Shown here: positions 9,542 to 22,851 of the stretch, piece by piece | Layout of the letters: the number at the start of each line of letters is the position of its first letter | Numbering within the stretch: the stretch's first letter is position 1 | Assembly (NCBI GenBank): GCA_006503535.1 | Contig: QYRS01000012.1 | Span: 496,001 to 560,000, forward strand | Reading direction: 5' to 3' | Length of the DNA stretch: 64,000 nucleotides | DNA from: Arthrinium phaeospermum | Lineage: Eukaryota; Ascomycota; Sordariomycetes; Amphisphaeriales; Apiosporaceae | Position numbers and translations under genes: made by a program | Notes under the pieces: model-generated | What the model was told of the DNA's origin: nothing | The model's database searches: none | What the model saw: the letters and a program-made list of their open reading frames with translations, nothing else

Positions 9542-12317
9542 GTGTCACGGGATAAAGGAGGTGAAGGGTAGTACAGTTCCATGACTACCTGTCTACCTCC
9601 CAACTACATAGGACAAAATTTCGATCGAAAGCCGGTGTTTGTGGGGAAAAATGAAAAATAGCCTGCTTGTTTTCTAGAGATATATGAAGAGGCAATGTCC
9701 AAATCACATACGAGCAAGAATGGGTTTACACGGCTGGCGGCCGGATGTCCTCGTAAAAACGATTGTAAAGAAAGGCGCGCGCCCCCTTTTCCCCGGACTC
9801 TGCTGTACCTATAGTACTTCCGGTGCATGCAGACTCGCCCGGGATGGGGACATGTACATAGGCGCCTGGTAATACGACGATCGATATTGATTTGAGCTTT
9901 CGCAATCCATCCATGTCCGGAGAGCCCGTTGGGTGATTGCTCGTGGCAGCAATAGGCACCTACCTAGCGCAAACTCTATCAAAAACTTGAAAGCTGCGTC
10001 AGAAGTTCTAGGATTCCATGTTCTCAAAGCACAGGTCGCATAAGTAGGTATTCACCTAGCAATCCGCAAGGACGGAATTCCAGCGCCTTGAGCTTCAGTC
10101 ATCCTCTTCCTATGGGCTCCTCCTTGCTGCTTACAGTAAGTGGCCAACTTGGAGATAGAGACAGACTAGATCGATCCAAATCCGCTTTGATGGGTTGTAG
10201 GTTGCAGCAGATAATAGCCGCAGGTCTTGGCACGCAGGACCCCTTCCGCAGTCGGTCGATTCGCAATGTTTGGTACCCAATCTGAGGTCCGTCCGTCTCA
10301 TAATTTCTTTGATTGATTGATGGGCTGGCCCCAGTTCAGTGGGACGGATATCTCGGCACATGCAGTGGGTAGGGTACATGTCACCTCTTGTCAGGAACCT
10401 GCTGTACAGGTACCGTGTGTTGCACGTCACTTACACCAATGGGCGGCAGGTTTTAATTCGGCCATCCCATGGAACCGCACATGGAAATGTTCTACTACCT
10501 AGAGCCGCGGAGATCGAAATATTACGCCTTATTTCAGAGGATATGTGTGCTAGACGGGTCAAGTCGAAGCTTGTCTCTCTGCTTGTGCGCAATAGAGCGA
10601 CCTGCCAGTGAGGAATCTCGGTACATCGTCAACGGTCGGGTCTCGCAGCCACGGCTCCCTAGGGCGCCGGCGGCTAGCAGCTAGATAGGTAGGTGCCAGT
10701 TTAGATTGGGCAGGCATGTAACCAGTTCGAGAGCTTCGAGATTCAACTGTTTCCGTGGCAAAGAAGGACAACGAGAACCATGACGCATCGCAGTCGTAGC
10801 ATCTGTCTCACAGAGTAGAGTCTGGAAGATGAGGTGAAGAACGTCTGTAGGTATGCAGGCTGAGCCACGACCTTACACACGCTGTGTGCGTCGCAGCGCA
10901 AGCGCAAATTAGGGGAAGAATGCGACTGCTTCCAGACGCGATCGATCAGTTCGGCGCAGGCCAATCGAGTACGGACACATCCAGCTGCACGCAATCAATA
11001 GGGTTCGGATGATGTATGGATGCACTGTAAATTGCCTCAAGTGGCTGTGTAAGTGAGTAGGGAGCTGGAGGCCAGATAGGGTTGGAAAAGAGTTTTCGAT
11101 ATGCAGTCTGCCAGTCACTCACTCGCCTTGAGGCAAACGATGGATGGAAGCTGGAGAAGAGCACGCAGCAAATCAGGCCTCCCACAATCCCAGTAACACG
11201 TCAGGCCCCCTGCAGCCCTGGGGGCGGCGAGGGCGGTGGCCCCTCAGTCTCGGTGTGTGTGGCTGATTTGAAACGGAACATGGAGAACCACGGTTACCCG
11301 CGATACCATCAGCATCGCCGCCGACATCAGTCATCAGGTGGCCAATATCTTTACGTATTTGGGCGCATATCCTTCTCACCGCGGGAAAAGTTGCGCTTCG
11401 AAAGTGGCTATGCTTATGTGGTCAAGAATATCGGGGGGTGGCCATTGTGGAGCAGTGGACGCATCATCCAGCCCGAGTGCGGTCTAAAGGCGAAGAAAGG
11501 GCGTGGGAACGGGTGTCATTTGATGAAGAGCGAGAGAGCTCATTGGAGCGGCGCACCCAAGTATGTATGTATGGTATACCAGGGTATTACTGATATAGGC
11601 TAGGAAGGTGGAATTAAATGTCGGTTCGGCGATAGTCTGGGTTGAAACTTGGGGGGCCCTTCAAGGAGGATCTCTGATTGATTTGCATCTGTGACCCTGC
11701 GAGAGAGCCTGGGAAGCCTGGAAGCCTGGGTGGTCCTGCAGTTGATCCTACCATACCATACGTACCTTGAGGAAGTACTTGACTTGACTTTGCGCCTACA
11801 CCCGCACGGCACCCGGCCTTTGATCTGGCCCTTCTCGTTGTTTCGCCCGTTCATCCATCCTGGCATCTTACATCTACTTTCCTTCTTTTTTGTGTCAACG
11901 TGCGGCAATCCAACTCTCTCCTAAAATACCCATCGATATCTCCTGCTTTCTTGACCGGTCTCAAGAAAGAGAAAAACAAAACCCGCATCTTCTTGCGACA
12001 GACTCCATCAATCTCCACGACGATAGTTATTGCGATTCGGTACGTTCTTACTGTTGCGGTTGTTGTTTTTCGGCCTGTCAGGCGCATCTGATACCGCCGG
12101 CCCCCAAGTCTTGCTTCCCGCCTTGGCATTGATGAATTGGCACTCGGCTTGGCAGGCTTGGTAGGCTTGGTTGAACCTCACTCCATTTCTCTTTTCCTTT
12201 CCTGCCTTTACTTTTCGCGAATCTCTCAATTTTTCTCGGCGTGCATCATTTCGCGAACCGGCCAAGACTGACAATACATCGCCTCCTGCAGCGCAATCCA
12301 ACACCACCACATCCATC
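9542..12317. other. Intergenic region between ABP1 and the CYSTM-like gene
   Basis: About 2.8 kb with no supported gene. The first part is the ABP1 3' flank. Around 9980-10420 there are several taggt/acctac-type motifs, common in intergenic DNA here. The last 450 bases before 12318 are rich in C, CT and CA tracts with several small upstream ATGs, suggesting a long leader for the next gene. Open frames of up to 173 codons exist (11082-11603) but lack biased codon use and recognisable motifs. Confidence 0.4.
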
Positions 12318-12822
12318 ATGTCGAACCAAGGTTACTACCAGCAGGGACCTCCTCCCAGGGCTACTACCCTCAGCAGCCTCAGCCTGTACGTTCTCACCCT
12401 CGCCTATCAATCAAGCTCCCTCGGCCGCGGACGATCCGTTAGTTGGGTGCGACATCAAATTCCGAAGCTTGGCGGGAAGATCGCAATGCAGGTCTTGCCA
12501 AGCTTCGGTAGTCGTTTGTGGTTCGCATCCACGCGGCTTTGCTCAGTCACTTGTTCGATGGATTGGAAAGGGCTTCGATGGAGAAAGATACGCGTGTGCG
12601 CATTTACTAACATGCATTGCTTTTGTAGGCCTACGGTCCTCCCCCGGGACAGTACTACCCTCCCAGGGCCAGCCCCCTATGGGCTACCAGCAGCAGCCCC
12701 CTCCTCCCCAGCAGAAGGGCTCTTCTAACTGCCTGACTGCCTGCTTGGCCGCGCTCTGCTGTTGCTGCGTCTGCGAAGAGGGTTGCGAGTGCTGCGCCGA
12801 CTGCTGCGAGCTTTGTCTATAG
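12318..12822 (+). CDS. Small CYSTM-like cysteine-rich membrane-tethered protein, two frame breaks
   Basis: Two exons, 12318-12385 and 12629-12822, are separated by a 243-bp intron (gtacgt donor, branch actaac, acceptor tgtag). The N-terminal half is MSNQGYYQQGPPP, then repeats of Gln, Pro, Gly and Tyr (QGYYPQQPQP, AYGPPPGQYYPP, MGYQQQPPPP). The C-terminus is CLTACLAALCCCCVCEEGCE followed by CCADCCELCL, a hydrophobic, cysteine-packed tail of the CYSTM type. Such proteins are small, stress-linked and thought to be membrane-associated through the tail. In both exons the run CCTCCCAGGGC reads out of frame, while CCTCCCCAGGGC would give the repeated PPQG motif; one added C in each gives 264 nt or 87 residues. 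The repeated error at the same local sequence is striking. Family assignment rests on composition only. Confidence 0.7.
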
Positions 12823-15706
12823 AATCTCGCAGGGAGCCAACATTCAATGACGCGATGATCCGACAACAAGCAATTGCCAAGATCAAAGCCAAGTCTTGGA
12901 AGGATGGGAAATACGGGTCGCTCCGCCGCAAGCCACGAACATTACTACATTACGACGAGCACACACACGTACGCCTACACGGAACACCCATTCGAGTTCA
13001 TGATGGGGCTACCTACGATATAATCAATCGATCTTATTTTGTTGTAACGGGGGCCGGGGGAGGGAAGGGGGGAACAGTCTCATGTTTGACTAAGCAGAAG
13101 GAGGATGGAGAGGAGAGCAAGCACGAATCGTTTATGCGAATGGCGTCTTCCCATCTCTAGGGAGGACAGTCCGAGGTCATCATCGCTCCTTGCTAGAGAG
13201 TACTCAGATGGATACTGCAGGGTGGATGAAGGTCGCATCGCAACACACAGAGACTTCTTTCTTCCCTATACGCGTGTTTTATGGAATTCATAATATTTGC
13301 TCTTCCCTGCGCAACTTGCCTGATATTTTTTGTAATTTGGATGTCATGAGTTCCATTTTTGACTCGACACACCTTCGCAGATTCTTTTCGTGACTGTCCT
13401 GGTGACTGACTACCTTGCTATTGTGTGAAACCTCGAGCTTCGATGTTCCGCTGGCGTCCCTGCATATCCAGGGACGCCCGTTGGATAATAATGATGGTTG
13501 ACTGTAGAAACGGTACTGCGTATCTGCCCTCCAACGAATTGAGCTGTCAGGTTTACTTGACTTGTGCGAGCTAACGGTGAACAAAACCGTTGTGGCGGGC
13601 TTGGAGAGCTTTCTTTGTCCCTGGTTGATGGTCCCTGCTGCTGCATATGATAGGTAGCATTGCATACCTGTGTATCAAATGTGCCTCACGCCCTCCCCTA
13701 CCAACAAGAAGTTGACCTTGGCATTAACCCTGTGCAGATGCTAGGGGTTATGCAGGCTATATTCTTGCTGGGGGGTGGTAGGGCTATTGATTATGTGTGA
13801 TAGGTGCCCGTTATGGGCTACGCGTGTGCGAGTCCTCTTGGGTATTTCTCTGAAGAAGGATGTGCAGGAAAGGGGCAGGAGACGAGATTGGATATGACGT
13901 TAATGGCAGCATGCTGTAGATGGGGCCAAGATGTGTGCAAGATGGGAAGCATGTACCGTTGTCGTCCGCATGGTCTGTATTCGACAAGGTCTTGAGATCA
14001 CTCAAGGCCAGACGGAGGGAACTGGAGTAGGGAAATTCATAAGCTTCGTCATAATCTCTGGAGTAAATTCCAAGTAGTAGTAGTAGTAGGTTAAAGTCGA
14101 CTTATCTTGAGATGATGGCCGGTTGGCATGCTCGCCTACATATACAACTCCATGATTGAAATCGAGGATCTTCCAGAGGGGGGTCACATGGCCTCACAAA
14201 TGAGTGTGTATATTACGAAAGAACGCTTTCCCCTTTCGCTTTCAATCCTGTGCAACGCCGCCGACTGCTCTCGGATGGGCCAAATGCGACTAAGATGATC
14301 TGAAGTCCAATGTGACCCCGATTACTTCAACGCGGACTTCTCACAGGGTCGCCATTATTACAAGCATTATTCTCCCAATATTGGAACTGTTTTTCTCGTC
14401 TTGTGCATCGGTAGATCTCTCAAGTTGACTGGACGGAAAGGAGGCAAGTATCAAGGCTCATTTGGCTCGTCCTGGGCCACCTTTGGTACGGGAGATGCCA
14501 GATTGGCCATCGTTCGCCAGGTTGTAGGTCCATATTCCTGTCGAATTTGTGTAGAATTATGGAGAGATACAACTCTTTAGGGTTGGGTTTCTACACTAGA
14601 ACTTCTGGGAGTGACTTCTTTCTCATCCATCTTTAGACTGTACTACCCCTCCAGTAATCCAGCTTCACTGTCATGGCCTGGCTAGACTTTGGTCAAAGGT
14701 ACGTTCTCGACAAGTAAGAGCAAGTGTGTCATTATCTTGATTAGTTGGCAGCAGCCTTCCCGTTTAAGTTCATATGGATGTTTCCACGATGTCTTCCTTT
14801 CGGGCAAAGGCTTCCAGTGGTCGGTTGCTAACCGGTGTAAGCCTTTAATCTCGCATGACAGATCACATACAAGGTCTGGACATCACCAAATATACCAAAG
14901 TGGAAGGGGCAAGTAGGGGTCTACATCAATCAGGCGGGAGGTGTGACGAACGGGTGGTGAATATCAGCTTGTACGGAGTCAGGCACACCAACGATACTAT
15001 TTCACAACGGGATGGCACACGGCGAGCATAACAAAATCTTAACAGGCACAATACAGCTTTTCTCACCATGTGTACTGACCCGCAGCTGGATTCTGGGGCT
15101 TCAATCGTCTCTTGTTTGTGTTGACAGCATTTATCCCTGACAGGAAGTCTGGCACTCGAATGGGCTCATACATGAGGATTCCATTGTGTCTATCGAGATG
15201 ACGACTTGCCAAATCATATTATTGTAGGCATCTCACTAATGGCTCAGTGTGATGCCCACCACAGACCAGAAGTCACGATAGTACATTGTGGCTTCAATAG
15301 AACAATGGGCCGTGGTTGTTATTGTAGAGCAAATGCGAAAAACCTCAAGTGATTGATCACCAGCCATTGCATTGCAGAACTCATGTGAACGGTACAATCA
15401 AGACTTCAACTTGAGCTTCATGTGGATTACCAGCCGCCCAGTTAATCACGATTATCTTCCTGTCTTCCGTTCGTCTCAACCTCATCAACCCAGTTCCTTC
15501 CTTCCACCACAACTTGATACATTCAAGGACGCAGAACCTTTCTACCCTTTTCCCTTCTCCCATCAGGAAAAGAAAAGCCAACACATTCCCAGATCCTTCG
15601 CCGATCAACCTCACACCCGCACTTCACCCATCACGCAAACCAATCCATTCTCACACACACACACACTCTCTCTCTCTCTCTCGCCCTGCCTCACTACATC
15701 GTGAAA
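12823..15706. other. Intergenic region between the CYSTM-like gene and the 451-aa protein gene
   Basis: About 2.9 kb with no supported coding region; the longest open frames are about 125 codons and without motif or codon bias. A short gta/tag repeat is at 14074-14090. From about 15470 to the start codon at 15707 the sequence becomes C-, CT- and CA-rich and probably forms the promoter-proximal leader of the downstream gene, ending in the dinucleotide tract described separately. Confidence 0.4.
15652..15682. repeat. (CA)n(TC)n dinucleotide tract in the leader of the 451-aa protein gene
   Basis: Roughly seven CA units pass directly into eight TC units, 25 bp ahead of the ATG at 15707. Such tracts are common in fungal leaders and are expected to vary in length between strains. 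Confidence 0.85.
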
Positions 15707-17257
15707 ATGGCCTCCTCCTCACAGAACCGCAAGTCTCGTCCCCTCGTCCTCGGAACGCCTCCTTCCAAGGAGGAGCGGCGCCGGAGGAAGAATCAGTGTG
15801 CCTACCCATCGCCGCCTGCCTCTCATCGCCGGCGGGGTGGCCCAAATGTCAAGGTAAGTAGATGGGTGCCAAGTAGATGGGTGACCGACAAGCAATGAAG
15901 ACCCGCTCCTCATTTTTTCACACCAACTTCAACTTTGCCTGACTGACGACCCGACAACCACAGGAGATCGAGTTTGCAAAGAACATGGAGGGTCACCCAA
16001 ACGAGATCAAGACCCAGTACGTGGCGACCAACCTGCCAAAGACGACGGTCACCCCTCCGGTCGAAACCGAAAAGATGAGATTGCGGGCCATCGAACAGCG
16101 GAAGGCAAAGGACCTTGAGCTGAAGCAAGACCACAAGCACGTGAACATCAACTATCTCATGGACCACATCGTGAACCGTTTGCCTTCAAATGAGTTCATG
16201 GCAGTTTCACCCAACATCTTTTGGAATGGCGGCGATGATATGACCGGATACTACGAGTAAGTCCACCACTCATCACATAAAGCAAGGGTTTCATCCAATT
16301 ATACAAACAGAAAGACTGACCGGTAATCAATTGTATCACAGGTGGCTCCGTGATGAGTATTATGATGGTGACATGCCCGAGATTGTTCGGCGAGCAAACG
16401 CCTTCCGCGGCTTTCCCCAGTTAGACGACGAGGACTTCAACCCATTGGGTACTGCCGGTGCCGCCGAGCGCCGTGCTTATTACCGATCTGAGAAGGGCCG
16501 TGAGGAACTCCGACCCTATCTGCCCACAATCAAGAAGTACGCGTCTGAGGGCGAGTACATACTCATCGAGGCCCAAGTAAACGGCCAGACGGCATCAGAC
16601 GCACTGGATGCCGCCACCGCCGCCCAGGGCGAGCCCAAGGCCGACCACGAGAAGCGTTACCCGTTGGCTGCTGCCGCCTATTGGTACAGTAACTCCCCGG
16701 TGCCAGAGTCCCAGGCCCCGGCTGTTCCTGGCACCATCGCGGTTGACGATCTTTCTTCTACTCGACTTGATCGTTCCGCCACACTCGGACGTACACCGCG
16801 GGAGATTGTGTGGACACCAGGTACTTTTGTCACTCCTAACCCAGACATTCCCTCCTCCAAGGGTTTCTTGGACCCTGAGCTGTTCGAGCCGATCAAGGAT
16901 GAGCCGAGTACATCGACCGTCTCGGGGTACTTTACTGCGCATCAGGCCCTCTTCATGAAGGACGAGCATGAGGCTTCCGCGGAGAAGGAATATGAGCACA
17001 GTGATGAGGAGGTTAAGGATGAGGATGAGCACGAAGATGAGGACAAGGACATGAGCACAGCCGGCCTTTTCGTCCCCCTCGTCCCGGCTCCCGAGCCTAC
17101 CCCCACCAAGAAGCCGAGGGGTGTGGGCAGCAAGCGGAAGGAGTTGGACGATGGCGCCTGGAAGCCTTCTTCTGCTGGCGGTATGTCGTCAACCGACGAT
17201 GACGAGCCCTTGATCAAGCGCGTCAAGCAGAGCCACCGCGGTGCCTTGCGCCGTTGA
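15707..17257 (+). CDS. Unrecognised 451-aa protein with basic N-terminus and acidic, NLS-like C-terminus
   Basis: Three exons, 15707-15853, 15964-16256 and 16342-17257, total 1356 nt. Introns are 15854-15963 (gtaagt, cacag) and 16257-16341 (gtaagt, cacag). The start MASSSQNRKSRPLVLGTPPS leads to a basic RRRRK cluster. Residues about 50-215 form the best-ordered part, with NINYLMDHIVNRLPSNEFM, an aromatic stretch FWNGGDDMTGYYEWLRDEYY at the exon 2/3 junction and MPEIVRRANAFRGFPQLDDE. The rest is probably disordered, with an acidic run of about 25 Glu/Asp-rich residues near 16970-17050 and then KKPRGVGSKRKELDD and IKRVKQSHRGALRR, which look like nuclear localisation signals. I do not recognise the family. 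Composition suggests a nuclear protein; that is inference. The frame is fully intact. Confidence 0.7.
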
Positions 17258-20200
17258 GCTGGTGGTCTGCTTAGTCTTGATGGTATTGACTATCTCGGCT
17301 AAGGCTCGCTGTCTGCTCTGCTACACCTCAAGCTTCAGAGTCTCTACGTCATCGGTTGAGGAGTAGATTCGTTATGGAGACACAATCTCGGATGGAAGTG
17401 GAGGAGGATGATGAATGACGACGAATGAACATACACGAGCACAGGTTATATGATCGGACATGATGGTCATGGGCCACTGCACTTCCCTTCTTCTGGACGT
17501 TGAGTCTAGCTTTTGCACGATGATACCCTTTTTGGCTGGCCACGGTTAAGAAGACCCAAGGCCCATTTCACTGTTACTGATGAGGACTTGCTTCTATGGA
17601 TCTTGAGACTTCGAGGAGGATTGTACATAGACTCACTCGATCAATGCATTGCCTTTTACTGAAATGATGCTATCACATGAACTTGGTGATACTCAACCCC
17701 GACCCAATGCAGCTTGACATGTAATGGCAACCGCTCAGTATCCTCAATCATGCTGTGTATGAGGCCCTCATGGTCAATGATTGTAATGTGTAAGAAGGCA
17801 CCGAGTTGGGCCCTCTATAATAGGATGGCATAATGCCAGTGCATACTCGGGGTCCGCTGGATCATCATCAGCTTGCTTGCCCTCTGCGCCTTGGTGACCA
17901 ACAAGTAGCAGCCATGCTCTCTCCTCGCCTCGGTAAGGGCGCAAGCAGCATTCATTGATGGACCCGACTCTTGGGTTGCAGATTACGTTAGCATTCGCAG
18001 GACGAGTCCCCATGCGAACAGGTCTGACCCGTCAGTTAGGATCGGCCTAGACATGCACGGCGGTAAGCGCAGGTGGTTTCATCCAAGTCGCTTCTCTCGC
18101 TTCGCCTCGGCCCTCGTGCGCAGTGTGTCACGAAAACGACCAAAGTATGTTCGTGTGTGTGGGTGGAGCGTGCACGATGAAAATCCGGGGTGGAACAGGG
18201 AGACGAGACTGGGGGAGAAGAAGGGGGCTGGTTCGGGGTGGTGTCAGGAGAAGGGGGAAGAGAGAGCGTTCCCGACACATTGGCCCGCAACCTGCGTGAA
18301 GGAAAAGCAGACAGACGGCTTGCTTTCCTGCTGCTGACAGGCCGGGTGTTGGACATTGCTTACACTCGACAGCGATGCCCAGCCGTATGGGGAAAGGACG
18401 TGGGAGAGACAAGCATTCTAGACCGGCCCATGTCGTTCGACTGCTCCGTGGCTGTGAGCTGATAGTCGCAGACCGACACGACAAAGATTGACTGACGACC
18501 GAACGACAACGCATGTTCGATGCTACCCGGGGAGTGGTAGGAAAAAGAAAGATAGAGATCCCTGTCGCGGGACTGAGAAATCGCCCTCCGCCCCCCTTAG
18601 GCCTGCCTTTGACAGAAATTCCAGAAGCATTCTCTGCTGGCCCGGCGTGTGTGAGCTACAGTATTGGCATGTGAATCGTCCAATGGTTGGACGGGGTTCC
18701 AAATCCCAGGATTGGGCGCTGACTCGCTCCTGCGATGGCGAGGGATGATGACTCAGCAGAGTTTCCACTGACGAGCCCGGGACGGCCAGTAGACGGCGTC
18801 CCCATTCGCTGCGCGGCGTGCATGTCGGATTGACGGCGACCTGAGGAATCAGGATATCTCCAAGTGGTTAATTAACTGTAATTAGATTGCCATGCCGGAA
18901 ACAGCCTTGTTTTTGTCATCGTCGCCGGTGCGATTAATATCGTTTCTCCCACCTGCCGCCATCCATACCACTAAGTACCTTTGATATTCCGATATAGCCA
19001 TGGATGGCCTGCAATATCGCTTGCTCGAGATCTCGACTCTGCTTCCGGCTCTGCGGATCGAAGCACATCCACTAATTGAGTATGGCGGTGTGCATGCCAC
19101 AGAAGGCCGGACCCCAATGCTACGAGGAGACGCGACGTCCGGCCATGACCAACGAACGCACTGCAAGGCCAATCGACCTATGAGCGGACTTATTTATATC
19201 GCACGTAATGGCGCTGCTGCTGGTTGGAGTGCGACAATACATACCGGCTACATACTACAACTCATAACTGTCCCAGGATGCATATGCACTGGTCGAACGG
19301 TATGCGCGATGGAATGTTACGTAGGTGGGAAAAGAGGCTTGGCAAGGTGCAAGCTGAATGAGTGTGTGCAGCACAAAGAGAGATGGCTCAGATGGCCCCC
19401 CGATTCCGCTGCGTCCAACAGCAGCTGCTTTTTCCGGCATCGAGCAGCATGCGGCTGATGACTTGCTGGGTTCCTCGGCAGCCTTCCGTGGGCGAAGAGA
19501 GGGAAGGAAGGAGAAAAACTGTGAATTGAAACAGGTCCGGGTGAGACATGCGACAAAAAAGCATACACATCAAATACGGTAATACCATGAACCGAATACA
19601 AGGTTAGTTAGGTAACCTGAACCCAATACCTGTTGTGTCGTGTCGTGTCGTGATTCGGATCCTCCCTCCTTCTCTCTCCCTCTCTGACGGCCAGTGGTGG
19701 CCGGGAGCCCCTACGTTCTGCTGCTGCTGCTACTACTACTACTACGGCTACTGCGAGCCATCACGTCACCGGGCGGGCGTCACCTCCTCGTCACGACTCA
19801 GTTGGTGTTGGGGCCGGCCCCAAAAGCACAGCACATACGACGCAGGAGAAAGCGGCTCTTCTTTCGCCGCTTCCATCAACAAGTCCGATAAGGTTGCGTG
19901 AGACGGTGAGGACCCCCCTTTTTTTTCTCTGGCCCCAAACATCGGAAACCCCGTCATGCCGATAAGGGGCCGCCGGATTTGATTGATGTTGGGGGTTGCA
20001 GAATTAGGCCAGGGACTCTCAGGGTAGGTATGGTATCGGTCTAGCTAGCTACTCGCTGGACTGTTTGATCGGGCTGGTTAGCAGATTTGAACGACATAAA
20101 AATAAAACTAGGATTGTGCTTTGCTTGCCCCCTGGGTTGCACGGGGGTGAGTGAGCGATACCTCTTTGGCCGATAGAGCTGCCCGATCCGGTATCACGAG

Positions 20201-22851
20201 CGAGGGGTGGCTAGCTATATGAAGTACACATGCATGAATAATTGGCGGGCAGCTGAAGAAGAAGTCCTTTCTTGCGTCCAGATTGCTACGGGCTGGCTGG
20301 CTGACTGTGTTCATCACCATTCGAAATGTCTGGACGGTACTCCGTACTGCTCATGTATTGGCTACCTATCATCTGTCATAACCCCAGGCATAATAATAAG
20401 TAAGACCCCTTTGTATTTGATCCCAATCTGATGGTCTGATTACGGACGGACCCCAATTCCTCTGGCTCCGTTTGGAGTCGAGTTGGGCTTTTTTTAGTCA
20501 AGGGGGAAAGGGAAAGAAAGACCCTTTTCCCGGATCTCGTCCCTTCTGTGCCTTCTAAGCGGCTCGGCACCCAGGCCGCCTCATCTGAAGTCCATCTAAC
20601 AGCTTATTCTGTATCCCGTCGTATCATGTATGTACGAGTACGCATGTACTTGCATGCATACACACATACATACATACACCCATGCCCTGCGGTTGTACGT
20701 CGAACGGTGCAACAATCTGAGAAGAGCGGGCGTTGATGCCGCTTGAATTTCTCGCCTGGCCATGTTGCAAAGTACATCATCCTCATCATCATCACCCCCG
20801 GCACATCCTTATTAATAAAAAAGATCGATCGCTGCTCGCCCGCTGCTAAAAGCCTAGTAGCCACGATCGGCTTTCTGCTCCACCCGGCCGTCCGCCCACC
20901 CGTCGTCCATTGTCGTTGAAGCAATACCTACTGGTTGCTGGCAGAAAACTGGTATCATCGTTTCCCACCAAAGAAACGGGACCCAGCATTCTCCCATCCA
21001 TTGATGCGGTCGCCTGTGCACAGCGGTACACATCTCACATACAGAACAGAACATAATTAAGCACGGGATCTACTTGTGACGGAAGTCTGGACGCCATTTT
21101 TTCCCTCGGTACAGATTAGCATAGCTTATCTCATCCCGCCCGTATCTCTCCTCGTCATTGTCAATCGGTAAAATATCAACAAGCCTCTTGTTTCATCTGG
21201 CTGCTTGTCCCTTTATTCCGTTCGTTCGGATGTATCCTCCCTCGGCGTCTAGGTTGACCATCAATTTGGGATAAGCCAATTCCGATACTTGCACACTTGC
21301 TACTCGCGTGTCGCCCGCCCGCCTTGGTTAGGTACGCCTGCCCATGTACATATATTCTCAGCTCCAGTTTTGAAAGGGCCCCCCACTGTCGATCAATCCC
21401 TTTCTTTGTCCATGAATATACAGCTGGCAGTCTATTCTCCCCGTTACGACCTAGTCATAACGTCTCGTCTGTCGTTCGTGTATCCCCAGCAGCTGGGACC
21501 TTGGCTGTTCCTCATAAAAAAAAGTAAAAAAAGGAAGGCGTCTCGAACTGAGCTAGAAACAACCTGCTCGAGGCTACTTTGTCACTTACTATACTGCCAT
21601 CGATGCGCAGACAGGTTGACAGGGCCAGTAGAGTAGCCGATTACCCAGCGTCAGTGTCAGGCCCAGGGTAGGTGGGGCGGATTACTTACAGTAATCGAGC
21701 ATAGTCCACCTGGCCGGCTGCTGATATCAAATCACGACGCACGGAATTGCTTTGTCGGGGTTCGACTTCGGCAGAATACGGTATCTAAAAAGCCAGCTAG
21801 TTTTAAAGAGGGCCCTGGGCTTGGAAGCAGAAGAAGCCTGTTCTCGCATCAATCGAATACTGGGACCCTCACCCAGTGCTGCACGATTTGACTGAATTAC
21901 CTCACTACGGAGCTGTGCCCCGCCATACGGGCGAACCCAGCCATTAGGCTTGCCTGGTCCTTTGGGTCTATCCTGTCTCTGCCCAGTGCCTAGCCCACTT
22001 CGACCCCTTCTCTCTCCGCCATTACAGACCGTACAATCGATTCCTATTCGTCTCCCGGCCAGGCCAGGTCGGAAAAGAGAGGGCAAGACAGGCAGACGCC
22101 CGGGGTGAAGCTGCAATTGCACTGGCCTTTCCGCCGCGAAGTTAGAGCCTAACAGAGGACTGGAAGCCAGTGGCCAGGCAGAGACACAGCAGAGAGTTGC
22201 AGGCGAAGAGCAAGAACAAGAGCAGAAGAGCCCATCCATACGAACCCAGCGAACCAATCCACTTATCCCCTGCTATCTTTCTGATGTGTATGGTGGGTTT
22301 TGGTGTGGTGTCTGTCTCCTTTAGCTGCTAGTTCCTACCTACAATTGTTACTGTTCCTGCCAACAATTGTGCACCAGAGAGACCCTCACTTTTTTCTTCC
22401 CTACCTGCCCAGCTTTTTTTCCGCTGCCCACTTGCTATCTCCATCAGTCATCAAATCCATCCCGTCAGAGCGAACCAGCCTCTACCAAATCCGCCCCCCT
22501 CACCTCGCACCAAAATCAGACCTCCCCCTACGCCCGCAACCGTAGCAAGTAACAGCAGCACTCAACCCATCTCATCTTCAATATCACACCTGCAACAACA
22601 ACACAACACACACAACCACTGCTGCCCGCCAAACACCACCCGCCAAAAAAACAACAGCAACAACCGCTACTACAACAACAACGATCACCAACAAATCTCA
22701 GCAAAGCATCCTTTCGTTTTAGGCGACGATTATCGACCTGCCTCACCGACTTGTCATCGCCAACCCCGGACTCTTTTTTACCCGTTCACCTGCGGACCTG
22801 GCATTGGGCGACAGAAACTAAAGAACCCTCCCTTCTCGCTCGCCGCAAACA
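17258..22851. other. 5.6-kb gene-poor region upstream of SCH9
   Basis: I find no supportable gene here. Open frames reach 176 codons (minus strand, 21727-22257) but lack motifs. Small repeats occur: three tgtcg units at 19633-19650, ctg/cta triplets at 19719-19750, and tacatacatac near 20660-20680. Many tracts of mixed taggta/tacctac sequence are scattered. From about 22300 the sequence becomes strongly CT- then CA-rich, which I interpret as transcript leader (separate entry). Confidence 0.4.
22300..22851 (+). promoter_or_regulatory. Long CT- and CAA-rich leader ahead of a candidate SCH9 first exon
   Basis: The stretch runs from pyrimidine-rich (cctacctgcccagctttttt) to CA/CAA-rich (acaacaacacaacacacaca, later ctacaacaacaacg) and ends cgccgcaaacaATG at 22852. 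This is the usual 5' leader composition of highly structured fungal transcripts and a strong start context (CAAACAATG). It supports a real start codon at 22852. Confidence 0.5.

Noticed and set aside
12518..12530. tRNA B-box-like sequence ggttcgcatcc
   Set aside because: The nearly invariant A of the B box is C here, no matching T stem or acceptor stem is visible, and it lies within the CYSTM-gene intron.
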